The position numbers and the translations under genes are program-made. This document shows, piece by piece, positions 41,158-50,785 of a stretch of DNA of 64,000 nucleotides. The notes beneath the pieces were generated by a model. That model was given only the letters and a program-made list of their open reading frames with translations. It was not told the origin of the DNA and searched no databases. Each line of letters begins with the position of its first letter. Position 1 is the first letter of the stretch. Source of the DNA: Oleiharenicola sp. (lineage in GTDB: Bacteria; Verrucomicrobiota; Verrucomicrobiia; Opitutales; Opitutaceae); NCBI GenBank assembly GCA_025363455.1, contig JANYDW010000003.1, positions 1 to 64,000 on the forward strand. Reading direction: 5' to 3'.

Positions 41158-41330
41158 TGGATCACCCTTCCCATTGCCGACGAGGTTAGCTGACGGGCTA
41201 GGTCCTAGGAAGTGACCTTGCTCGCGGTTGCCCGCGACCATGCGCCCCGTCCGCCGCGTTCTACTGTTCAGCAAAACGCGACGGAATTTGGGTCCCCCGT
41301 GAAAACGCCGAGGAAGCGGCGTTGCCTTAG
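41158..41330 (-). ncRNA. c-di-AMP riboswitch (ydaO-yuaA type)
   Basis: On the minus strand upstream of the KimA-like gene: cgccgcttcctcggcg stem, then ACGGGGGACCCAAA, later ACGGGGCGCATG, and finally tagCCCGTCAGCTAACCTCG with GGCAATGGGAAGGGTGA. These are the conserved blocks of the ydaO/c-di-AMP aptamer in order. About 110 bases separate it from the start codon, with a hairpin (cccgcgtacgcggg, 41137-41152) that may be part of the expression platform. No U-rich terminator is visible, so control may be at translation. Binding c-di-AMP normally turns the gene off. Boundaries approximate. Confidence 0.82.
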
Positions 41331-41492
41331 GCGGTGAAAGAACTGGGCGAAGAATGCGGGTCGGACGCGGACCAGCAAGCGTGCCGACATCTGGGCTCTG
41401 TAACTTGCGGGAGGGAGGCCGGATGGCGGGTGTTTTTTACGATGGCGGACTTTTATCCTCTGTTTTTTTGCGAGCGCCCTTAGCGTGACTGC

Positions 41493-42959
41493 ATGGAAAG
41501 CCCGTCACCCAGCCAGTCCTCCCGCCGTGGAGAGACCCTGCTGACCGCGGTCATGGCGGTGACGGTGCTGGGCCTGACTTGGAGCATGATTTGCACGGCA
41601 CCCGGCATTCCATGGAATGGCTTCCGGTTGGCTCCATCCTTCGCCTTGGCCAGAGGCTTGCCGATCTATGCCCTGCGGGATTCGGGCGCCCACCTCGGCT
41701 GGGTCTATGGGCCGGTTTTTCCACTCTGGTATCTGCCGATGGGGCTGATGGACAACCCGACGATCGGGCTCATGCTGGCGGCGCTTTGGAATGCTGTGAC
41801 GATCGTGTTGCCGCTTTATCTAGTCGCGCGGATCGCCGCCCCGGGTGGGACGGGGATCGCCCGGTTCGTGACCGGCTTGGGCGCCGTTTTGCTGCTGTCC
41901 AATCCGATCACGCGCAGCGGTTTTTTGTTCATCCATGTAGATGCGGTCAGCATGGGCTGGGCGGTCATGGCGTGCGTGGCCTTGCACGCTGCAGCGGTAC
42001 GGGACTGGCGGCCCGGCCTGCCGGTGGCGGCGCTGGCGGTGGCCCTGTCGGTCGCCGCCAAGCAGGTTTCCGTGGTGTTGGTGCCCGCAACATTGGCTTG
42101 GCTGTGGTGGGAGGGTCACTCGCGGCTCACGGGGCGGTGGATTTTTTGGCTGGCCGTGGTTTGCGGCGGCCTGGCGACGGTGTTTTTCCTGGCCTTTGGG
42201 GCCGAGGGTATGCTGTTCAACGCGTGGCTGCTGTTCACCCGCATGCCGTGGCAGGGCGGCTGGGAGGTGTTGTGGCGCAATGTTGGCGAGACGGTCGGCT
42301 CGGGCTGGCTGTGGTGGCTGGCGGCCCTGCTGGCCTCGCTGGCGGTTCGTTTCCGCTGGCAGGAGGCGATCAGCCAGGAGGCAGGTTCGCTGGTGCGATT
42401 GCTGGTTTGCCTGGCGTTGTGGCAGCTGCCGCTGGGGCTGATGGCCGCCATGGTGGTGGATGCGGCGCTCAATTCCATCCACGCGACGAACTATCTCTTG
42501 ATCGCCGGGCTGGTCGCCGCGGCCTCGGCGCTGGCCCGGAGCAGTCCGCCAAAGGGCTCCCGCCTGTGGGCGGCGCTGGCGGGTGTGGCCACGGTGGGCG
42601 TCGTGGTGGTGGTGATCTTCGCGGCCCGGGACACGGGGAAAGTCTGGACCCCTTATCGCGGCCAGGAGGAACTGGTGGCGCTGGCCCGCCGCCACCAGGG
42701 GAAAATCTACCTGCCGTGGAACCCGCTCACCACGATTATCACCGAGCGAAAGATCTACCCGTTTGACGAGGCGCTGCATTACCTGTGGCTCGCCCGGCTT
42801 GAGCCCGCGCGCGAGGCGATCCTCGCAGCGGTGCCGGCCGGGGCGCTAATCATCTACCAGGAGCCGAGCCAGAGTCATTTTGCCCTGAGGTATTTCGGCA
42901 CCCAGGCGAACCCTCCGGCCCAGCCGGCGCCGGCCGGGGCGCTGCCGCGAAAAGAATAA
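41493..42959 (+). CDS. Polytopic membrane protein, GT-C glycosyltransferase-like
   Basis: A 488-residue protein with about eleven hydrophobic helices. The first extracytoplasmic loop is large and carries GWVYGPVFPLWYLPMG, and a soluble C-terminal part holds KIYLPWNPLTTIITERKIYP and YLWLARLEPAREAI. This layout, helix, loop with acidic or polar residues, many helices and a soluble end, resembles GT-C-type glycosyltransferases, but the loop lacks an obvious Asp-Asp/Asp-Glu motif. The function is uncertain. It lies 15 bases before the next helicase gene. Confidence 0.6.
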   Translation: MESPSPSQSSRRGETLLTAVMAVTVLGLTWSMICTAPGIPWNGFRLAPSFALARGLPIYALRDSGAHLGWVYGPVFPLWYLPMGLMDNPTIGLMLAALWNAVTIVLPLYLVARIAAPGGTGIARFVTGLGAVLLLSNPITRSGFLFIHVDAVSMGWAVMACVALHAAAVRDWRPGLPVAALAVALSVAAKQVSVVLVPATLAWLWWEGHSRLTGRWIFWLAVVCGGLATVFFLAFGAEGMLFNAWLLFTRMPWQGGWEVLWRNVGETVGSGWLWWLAALLASLAVRFRWQEAISQEAGSLVRLLVCLALWQLPLGLMAAMVVDAALNSIHATNYLLIAGLVAAASALARSSPPKGSRLWAALAGVATVGVVVVVIFAARDTGKVWTPYRGQEELVALARRHQGKIYLPWNPLTTIITERKIYPFDEALHYLWLARLEPAREAILAAVPAGALIIYQEPSQSHFALRYFGTQANPPAQPAPAGALPRKE

Positions 42960-42974
42960 TCTCTCTTTTTCCCC

Positions 42975-44849
<1,875 letters not shown>

Positions 44850-44894
44850 GCGGGGTCGAACGCCGTGCCTCAATCTTCAGGCCTCAAGCCACAG

Positions 44895-44947
44895 TTTCTC
44901 GCGAAGGAAACGAAGACTACTTCGAAACCTTTGTTTCCTTCGCGAGA
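44895..44947. repeat. Inverted repeat after the helicase gene
   Basis: tctcgcgaaggaaacgaag and ctttgtttccttcgcgaga pair as a long stem with one mismatch, 46 bases beyond the stop codon. It may serve as transcription end or RNA 3' protection. Confidence 0.75.
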
Positions 44948-45007
44948 CATGGTTTGGCGTCAGTCGATGGTTCGATTGGCATTCGTTAGGCTTACTGGTC
45001 GAAAGAC

Positions 45008-45514
45008 ATGCAGCCTGGATCATTAAGTGCGGAAACCCACACGGCCGAGGAGGTGGCGCGACTCCTGCGGTTGGCGCCGCTGGAGCCGGAGGGTGGTTAT
45101 TTTCGCCGCACGGCCGAGTCGGACGTGTTGTGGCCCGGCACGGGCCGGCGGGCCTGGTCAGTGATCTACATGTTGATCACGCCCGACGGTTTTTCTGCAA
45201 TGCACCGACTGGGGACGGACGAGATCTGGTCGTTCCTCGCCGGTGATCCATTGGAATCGCTGCGCCTCATGGCGGATGGTTCGGGCAAGATGGCGTACCT
45301 CGGAAGCAATCCGGCCGGAGGGGAAATCCCGTTGGACGTGATTCCGGCCAAGATCTGGCAGGGTACGCGGTTGCGGCCCGGTGGGCGCTGGGCCCTGGTT
45401 TCCAACGTGGTGGCGCCAGAATTCCTCTGGAGTGACTTCGAATTGGGGAGCCGTGTCGGGTTGGCGACGCAGTATCCCGCGTTCGGCGCAGCAATTTCGA
45501 CGCTAACCCGATGA
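45008..45514 (+). CDS. Cupin superfamily protein (DUF985)
   Basis: A 168-residue cytoplasmic protein of the DUF985/cupin-5 type: EEVARLLRLAPLEPEGGYFR, SVIYMLITPDGFSAMHRLGT with DEIWSFLAGDPL, and VVAPEFLWSDFELG. The family is widespread and lacks an assigned activity, although a sugar or nucleotide-sugar epimerase-like fold has been noted. Full length, stand-alone gene. Confidence 0.85.
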   Translation: MQPGSLSAETHTAEEVARLLRLAPLEPEGGYFRRTAESDVLWPGTGRRAWSVIYMLITPDGFSAMHRLGTDEIWSFLAGDPLESLRLMADGSGKMAYLGSNPAGGEIPLDVIPAKIWQGTRLRPGGRWALVSNVVAPEFLWSDFELGSRVGLATQYPAFGAAISTLTR

Positions 45515-45588
45515 GGTTCATCGGGTAGAAGGCTGGGCGGTGACTTGACAGGGGTCCAGTACCCGAGTACTTCAAAAGCCCGTTGTCC

Positions 45589-46206
45589 ATGGAAGCCGCA
45601 CTCGATCAGCCGGTGCTCGTGCTGAACCGCCTCTGGCAGGCGGTGAACGTCATTGCCGCGCGCCGGGCCTTCGCCTTGCTGGCCCGCGAGCACGCGCAAG
45701 TGGTGCACCAGACGGAGGATGCATTCCGCACCTACTCACTGATGGATTGGATCGATTTCTCGAGCTACAATCCGCCCGTCGATGCACTGGAAACCGTGCG
45801 AACCATCAACCGCAACATCCGGCTGCCGCGGGTGATCTTGCTGACTTTCTTCGACAAGCTGCCGTGCAAGGAGCTGAAACTCACGCGCAACAACGTCTTC
45901 GAGCGCGACAACAATCGCTGCCAATATTGCGGCCACAACTTTCACCGCGAGCAGTTGAACCTCGACCACGTCATCCCACGCCACTACGGCGGCAAGACAA
46001 CCTGGGAGAACATCGTGTGCTCGTGCATCAAGTGCAATTCCCGCAAGGCCAACCGTCTCCCGCACGAGGCGCACATGCGGCTGGTACGCAAGCCCGTGAA
46101 GCCGAAGTGGCGCCCGGTCATTTCGCTCGTCATCGGCAATCATCAGCATGAAAAATGGAAGGATTTCCTCGACGTTGCGTATTGGAACGTAGAACTAGAA
46201 GAGTGA
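45589..46206 (+). CDS. HNH endonuclease-domain protein
   Basis: A 205-residue protein. The C-terminal half is a zinc-linked HNH domain: CQYCGHNFHREQLNLDHVIP, RHYGG, NIVCSCIKCNSRK, with both Cys pairs and the His-Asn residues in place. The N-terminal half (PVLVLNRLWQAVNVIAARRA, LLTFFDKLPCKELKLTR) is shared by a common bacterial HNH family often encoded singly in Bacteroidetes, Cyanobacteria and Verrucomicrobia; its role is unknown. The ATG at 45589 was preferred over the TTG two codons earlier. Confidence 0.85.
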   Translation: MEAALDQPVLVLNRLWQAVNVIAARRAFALLAREHAQVVHQTEDAFRTYSLMDWIDFSSYNPPVDALETVRTINRNIRLPRVILLTFFDKLPCKELKLTRNNVFERDNNRCQYCGHNFHREQLNLDHVIPRHYGGKTTWENIVCSCIKCNSRKANRLPHEAHMRLVRKPVKPKWRPVISLVIGNHQHEKWKDFLDVAYWNVELEE

Positions 46207-46259
46207 GTTCGCCCCGTCCCTTTCCTTTTCGCGACCCTGGCCCGGCCGGTCACAGCCTC

Positions 46260-48128
46260 ATGTTCAAGCCCACCATTTTTATCCTGCTTTCGCTCTGGGT
46301 CATGGTGCCGGCCCATGCGGCCCGCGATGACGAGCGGATCAGCCAGCTGAAGGAGGAAATCCGCACGATCGAGGCGATGGCCTCCGACGACACGGCGGAC
46401 AAGGCAAAATTGCAGCAGCGGCGGGGCGTCATGCAGCAGGAACTAAAGATCCTGGAGACGCGGCAGGGGTTGGAGAACAAGGAACAGGGACTCCAGGCGG
46501 CCGTGTACACCACACCGCTGGGCAAGCTCAAGGACCGCCTGCACGTGATCGCGACTGACACCACCGCGTTGGAAAGCCGGCAAAGGGAGCTGCTCACCGC
46601 CAAGGCCGCGGTGACCGCCGAACGCGACCAACTGGTCCGTCAGGCGGCCGAACTCAAGGTTGATCCTTCGACCTCCGCCCGGCGCGCCGAGATCGAGGAG
46701 CGAACCTACACCAAGAACGAACAGCTGCGGGCCCTGAACCTGCAGGAGGACGAGGTCGAGACGGAGATGGACCTGGTCCATCAGGCGCAGGCCCTCCGGG
46801 AGCTCCTCCGCACCAATTCCGGGCCCACGCGCCCTTCGGTGAGCAACCTGTTCGCGCGTCGCCGCCAGATGTTGGGTGACATGGCGCAGACGGACGAGTT
46901 TGCGGCGCGGGTCCGGAATCTCACCGAGAACCTGCACAATGCCGAGGCGGCGCTTGAACTGGCCCGACAGAAATTAGCCAAATCGGACGAAGAGCTGCAG
47001 CTCCTGGAGAGGCAGACTAATTTTCTGCGGCGCAACGCGCGGGCCGAGCAATTCCTCGCCACCGAGCGGGCACAGAAGCAACTGCTCGGCGAGCGAATGC
47101 CGTACCTGCTCGATCAGGTCGAGGCTCTGCGCAACACGCGCGAGTTCGCGCTGGCCGGCCAGGACTTGGCCCAGCAGCAGCGCCTCTACATCTCGGCGCA
47201 ATACCGCGAACTGCGGGACGAATACCTGACGCAATTGTGGTGGCCCGGCACCATCGCCGTGCTGCTGATTGGACTGCATCTGGTCATCAGCCGGATGGTG
47301 CTGCCCCGGCGTTATCAAAAGGAGACACTTTTTCTGGCCCGCCGCCTCGGTCGTTACTGCGTGGCCCTGTTCGTCCTAATGGTCTTTGCCTTTTACCTGG
47401 TCGAGGATCTCACGCTCGTGGCGACCACTCTCGGCCTGGTGAGCGCCGCGATCGTCATCTCCGTGCAGGATGTTTTCGCGGCGTTCTTCGGCTGGTTCGC
47501 CATCATGCTCGGTCGCAAGTTCACCATCGGCGACCGGCTGGAGATCGAGGGCGTGCGCGGCGACGTGCTCGACATCCAGCTGCTGCGCACGACGCTCATC
47601 GAGGTGAACAACTGGCTCGGCGTCGACCAGCCGACGGGCCGGGTGCTGTTCGTGCCCAACAATTTCATCTTCAAGTCCAAGGTCTTCAATTTTTCGCACG
47701 GTCATCCCTATATCTGGGGAAAGATCGACGTGACGGTCACCTTCGCCACGCCGACCGCGAGCGCCCAGGCGCTCTTTACCAAGGTGCTGGAGGAGGAGAC
47801 ACGGCGGGATTTTGCCGAGGCCCGGGCCGCGGCAGGCGAGATGGAGCGGCGCTATGGCGTCGAGGACGCGGACTATTCGCCGAAGATCTACACCCGCATC
47901 ACCGACAACGGCGTCACCTTCAGCCTGATCTATGTCAGCCATTACCGGAGCTCGTCGGGTACCCGGAACCGAATCAATCGCCGGCTGATCGCCGAGTTGG
48001 AGACCCACAAACATATCCAGCTCGCCTATAACACGCTCAGCGTCCTTGCCAGCACGGCGGTGCACGACGGCCCCTCGGCCGTGCTCGGACAGGACGTGAC
48101 GCAGGCGCCTTTTGCCGTCCGGCGGTGA
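46260..48128 (+). CDS. MscS-family mechanosensitive channel with coiled-coil periplasmic domain
   Basis: A 622-residue protein with a signal peptide (about 1-20). Residues 25-320 form long charged helices, probably a periplasmic coiled coil as in MscK-like channels. Three helices follow at about 325-345, 364-387 and 388-417; the last (LVSAAIVISVQDVFAAFFGW) is the pore-lining helix, though richer in bulky residues than MscS. The beta domain (FTIGDRLEIEGVRGDVLDIQ, FVPNNFIF) and the alpha/beta end complete the fold. It releases solutes on hypo-osmotic shock. The start at 46260 gives the signal peptide. Confidence 0.87.
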   Translation: MFKPTIFILLSLWVMVPAHAARDDERISQLKEEIRTIEAMASDDTADKAKLQQRRGVMQQELKILETRQGLENKEQGLQAAVYTTPLGKLKDRLHVIATDTTALESRQRELLTAKAAVTAERDQLVRQAAELKVDPSTSARRAEIEERTYTKNEQLRALNLQEDEVETEMDLVHQAQALRELLRTNSGPTRPSVSNLFARRRQMLGDMAQTDEFAARVRNLTENLHNAEAALELARQKLAKSDEELQLLERQTNFLRRNARAEQFLATERAQKQLLGERMPYLLDQVEALRNTREFALAGQDLAQQQRLYISAQYRELRDEYLTQLWWPGTIAVLLIGLHLVISRMVLPRRYQKETLFLARRLGRYCVALFVLMVFAFYLVEDLTLVATTLGLVSAAIVISVQDVFAAFFGWFAIMLGRKFTIGDRLEIEGVRGDVLDIQLLRTTLIEVNNWLGVDQPTGRVLFVPNNFIFKSKVFNFSHGHPYIWGKIDVTVTFATPTASAQALFTKVLEEETRRDFAEARAAAGEMERRYGVEDADYSPKIYTRITDNGVTFSLIYVSHYRSSSGTRNRINRRLIAELETHKHIQLAYNTLSVLASTAVHDGPSAVLGQDVTQAPFAVRR

Positions 48129-48162
48129 GTGTTGTAGGGTGGGATCGCTGATCCCGCCTAGA

Positions 48163-48219
48163 TGGTCGCCGATTTCCACATCGGCGACTTGGCGTCGGTC
48201 TGGAAACCGACGCCCACCC
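48163..48219. repeat. Dispersed palindromic repeat, family D, copy 2
   Basis: Same twin-hairpin layout as 2078-2135 (tggtcgccgatttccac start, ctggaaaccgacgcc end). A small separate hairpin (gtgggatcgctgatcccgcc) precedes it at 48139. Confidence 0.8.
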
Positions 48220-48277
48220 ATTCAACCCAGCCAGAAGCGGGTTGCTAGCCGTTGGCGCCGGTGCAAAGGTTGGTGCC

Positions 48278-48802
48278 ATGATCGAAAGTCTCGTCATGAC
48301 CATCATCGGCAGCGATCGGCCCGGGCTGGTGGAACTGGTGGCGGCTTGTGTCGCCGACCACGGCGGGAACTGGCTGGAAAGCCGGATGAGTCATTTGGGC
48401 GGGCGCTTTGCCGGCATCGCGCGCGTCGAAGTGCCGGCGGACCGCCTGGCGGAGTTGAAGCGGGCACTTCATGGTTTGGAAGCCGATGGGTTGCGCGTCG
48501 TGGTGGAGAGCGGTGCCGGGAGAATTGGAGCTGGCGGCCTGCCAGCGACGCTGGAACTGGTGGGCAATGACCGGCCCGGCATCCTGCGCACGGTTACCGG
48601 CGTGTTGGCCGCGCACGGGGTGAATGTGGAGGAACTTTCCTCCGAGTGTGTCAGCGCGCCGATGGGCGGCGGCGACCTCTTTCAGGCTCGCGCCCGGTTA
48701 CTCCTGCCCGCCCGGGTCAAACTGGAAGATGTCCGTCGGGACCTGGAGAAGGTCGGAGCCGATCTGATGGTCGACCTGAAGCTGAGCCCGGTGATCGGCT
48801 GA
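48278..48802 (+). CDS. GcvR-like tandem ACT-domain protein
   Basis: A 174-residue protein with two ACT domains, about 4-80 and 90-170, each starting with the amino-acid-binding turn (MTIIGSDRPGLVELVAACVA; LELVGNDRPGILRTVTGVLA). This is the architecture of GcvR, the glycine-sensing antiactivator of the glycine cleavage operon, but GcvA and gcv genes are not in the window, so the partner is unknown. The ATG at 48278 was chosen; the longer frame opens with TTG. Confidence 0.82.
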   Translation: MIESLVMTIIGSDRPGLVELVAACVADHGGNWLESRMSHLGGRFAGIARVEVPADRLAELKRALHGLEADGLRVVVESGAGRIGAGGLPATLELVGNDRPGILRTVTGVLAAHGVNVEELSSECVSAPMGGGDLFQARARLLLPARVKLEDVRRDLEKVGADLMVDLKLSPVIG

Positions 48803-48808
48803 TCGAAT

Positions 48809-48876
48809 GGAGGAGGGGCTTTATGCCCCGACGGGCTTCATTCGCAATTCATGTCGGGATATAACCCCCTCCTCCA
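48809..48876. repeat. Dispersed palindromic repeat, family A, copy 4
   Basis: Arms ggaggaggggctttatgccc and gggatataaccccctcctcc between the converging GcvR-like and histidine kinase genes. Confidence 0.85.
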
Positions 48877-48888
48877 TCCGAGGCCAGC

Positions 48889-50598
48889 TCAACCGGGGAG
48901 GATCGGCAGCGTCACCCGCATCGTCGTGCCACCGGGACCGGTCGCCATGAGCTTGAGCTGGCCGTGGTGGTCCTTGACGATGCGTTGGGCGATGGTGAGG
49001 CCGAGACCGGTTCCACCGGCGCGGGTGGAGAGGAATGACTCGAAAATGCGGGGTTGAATTTCGGGCGGAATGCCGGTGCCCGTGTCAATGATGTCGACAT
49101 GCACGGCCGCGCCTTCGCGCGAACAGGTAATCCTGAGTTCGCCGCCTTGGGGCATGGCATGGAGGGCGTTGAGCACGAGATTTAGGAACACCTGCTGGAG
49201 CTGGCCCTTGTGGGCGTCGATGGCGACGGGTTGAGGCAGCGGGGAGTAACGGAGCTGCACGCCGGCCTGGGTGAGCTTGGCGCGGAGCAGATGGTTGGTA
49301 TCGCCGAGGATATCGTCCAGCGACCAGCGGGAATGGATCGTTGCCGGCGCGCGGCCGAATGAAAGCACGCGGTTGACCAGGTCCTCGAGCTGCTCGATTT
49401 TCTCGGTGATGATCTGGAGGTCGCGGCGTCGCGGGTCGTCGGGCCCGAAATCCGCGCCGAGGGGACCGTGGAGGAGCTTGATCACGGTGAGCGGATTGCG
49501 AATCTCGTGGGCGATCTCGGCGGCCAGCAGGCCGAGGGTCGTGAGGGTCTCGTTCTTGCGCAGCACCTCCTCGGACTGGAAGACGCGGGAGTAGAGCCGG
49601 GCGTTCTGCAACGCAACCGTGGCGAAGCTGGCGAGGGCGGTGAAGAGGCGCTTCTCGTCGTCGCTAAACCGATGCGGCTTGTCGTGGAAGACGGACAGGA
49701 TACCCGCGGGTTGGCCCTCGAGGACGAGCGGTGTGGCGAGGGCGCTGCAGAGGCTGGGATCGCGGGGCAGGTCGGCGGCCTCGCGGTAGCGTTCGGTGTC
49801 GAGGCCTTGGAACTCGGTAGTGCGGCCGATGCGCAGCGTGGCGGCAAGGAGCGCATCGTCGGCGGAAATCGTCCGCTCCTGGAGCGTGAGGGCGGCGGTG
49901 CTCAGGTCTCCGGCGGCGGACCACGCATGGAGCCGGAGCTCCCGATTGATGGCGTCGTAGTCGTGCAGGAGGCAGAGCCGGGCGTTGAAGAGGGCGCGGC
50001 CGCTGTCGGTGATGGTATGGAGCAGCTCCTCGGGGGCGAGCTGGGTGACCAAGGCGTGGCCCAGTTCCACGAGGGTGGTGAGCTGGGTGGAGTTGGTGCG
50101 CAGGCGTTCGAACTGCCACAGGCGGTGGAGCACAATGCCGGCCTCGGTGGCATAACGGGCGAGGCGGTCAAGGTCGGTGGAGTTGAAAGCGGCGGCTTGA
50201 TCGGCATCAAGGTTGATGCACCCGATGATCTGGCCCTCGACGATGATGGGGGCCGCCATTTCGCTGCACACGCCGCGCCGGGCCGCGATGTAGCGGGGCT
50301 CGTGGCTGACATCGGCCACCAGCAGGGGCCGGCCGTGGAGGGTCACCCAGCCGGTAATGCCCTGGCCGGGTCGGAGTGCGAAGTCACCGGTCTCGGGCGG
50401 CAGGCCCTGTTGCGCACAGATTTCCAAGCTGCCGCTTTCCGGGGTGAGCAGGGAGAGCGATCCGCTGTCGGCCGGAAACGCTGCCATGATGGCGGCGAGG
50501 ATGCTGCTCTGCGCCGCGATGGGGTCCGGCGCGCTGGTCGCCAGGGAGGCCAGCGCGTAGAGGGTCGCCAGATGATCGTTGGGCTCTTCCAGGCTCAT
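48889..50598 (-). CDS. GAF-domain sensor histidine kinase
   Basis: A 569-residue soluble kinase without membrane helices. Two GAF domains lie at about 22-165 and 180-335; the first has PGQGITGWVTLHGRPLLVAD and GCINLDAD. A dimerisation/phospho-acceptor segment follows with AEIAHEIRNPLTVIKLLHGP (phosphorylated His), then an ATPase domain with NLVLNALHAMPQGG, DTGTGIPPE and GGTGLGLTIA. No receiver domain or adjacent response-regulator gene is present, so its partner is elsewhere. It is divergent in position from glnD's start but on the same strand downstream of it. Confidence 0.88.
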   Translation of the reverse strand: MSLEEPNDHLATLYALASLATSAPDPIAAQSSILAAIMAAFPADSGSLSLLTPESGSLEICAQQGLPPETGDFALRPGQGITGWVTLHGRPLLVADVSHEPRYIAARRGVCSEMAAPIIVEGQIIGCINLDADQAAAFNSTDLDRLARYATEAGIVLHRLWQFERLRTNSTQLTTLVELGHALVTQLAPEELLHTITDSGRALFNARLCLLHDYDAINRELRLHAWSAAGDLSTAALTLQERTISADDALLAATLRIGRTTEFQGLDTERYREAADLPRDPSLCSALATPLVLEGQPAGILSVFHDKPHRFSDDEKRLFTALASFATVALQNARLYSRVFQSEEVLRKNETLTTLGLLAAEIAHEIRNPLTVIKLLHGPLGADFGPDDPRRRDLQIITEKIEQLEDLVNRVLSFGRAPATIHSRWSLDDILGDTNHLLRAKLTQAGVQLRYSPLPQPVAIDAHKGQLQQVFLNLVLNALHAMPQGGELRITCSREGAAVHVDIIDTGTGIPPEIQPRIFESFLSTRAGGTGLGLTIAQRIVKDHHGQLKLMATGPGGTTMRVTLPILPG

Positions 50599-50681
50599 GC
50601 GCCTAGTACTGAGCAGGAATGAGGCGGCATGGGGAGAGCAAATTGGGGCGGCATTGCAAAGCCGCCAATCTCCCGCTTTCC

Positions 50682-50764
50682 GTCATTCTGAGCGAAGCGA
50701 AGAATCCAAGCGCTGGATAAAATCTGCGCCTTCGTCTTGGATCCTTCGCTTCGCTCAGGATGAC
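50682..50764. repeat. Palindromic repeat between glnD and the kinase gene
   Basis: gtcattctgagcgaagcgaa and ttcgcttcgctcaggatgac pair almost perfectly, with an inner stem aatccaagcg..cttggatcc. It resembles family C in overall design but not in sequence. Confidence 0.85.
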
Positions 50765-50785
50765 AAAACAGTTTTTCCATCCCGG

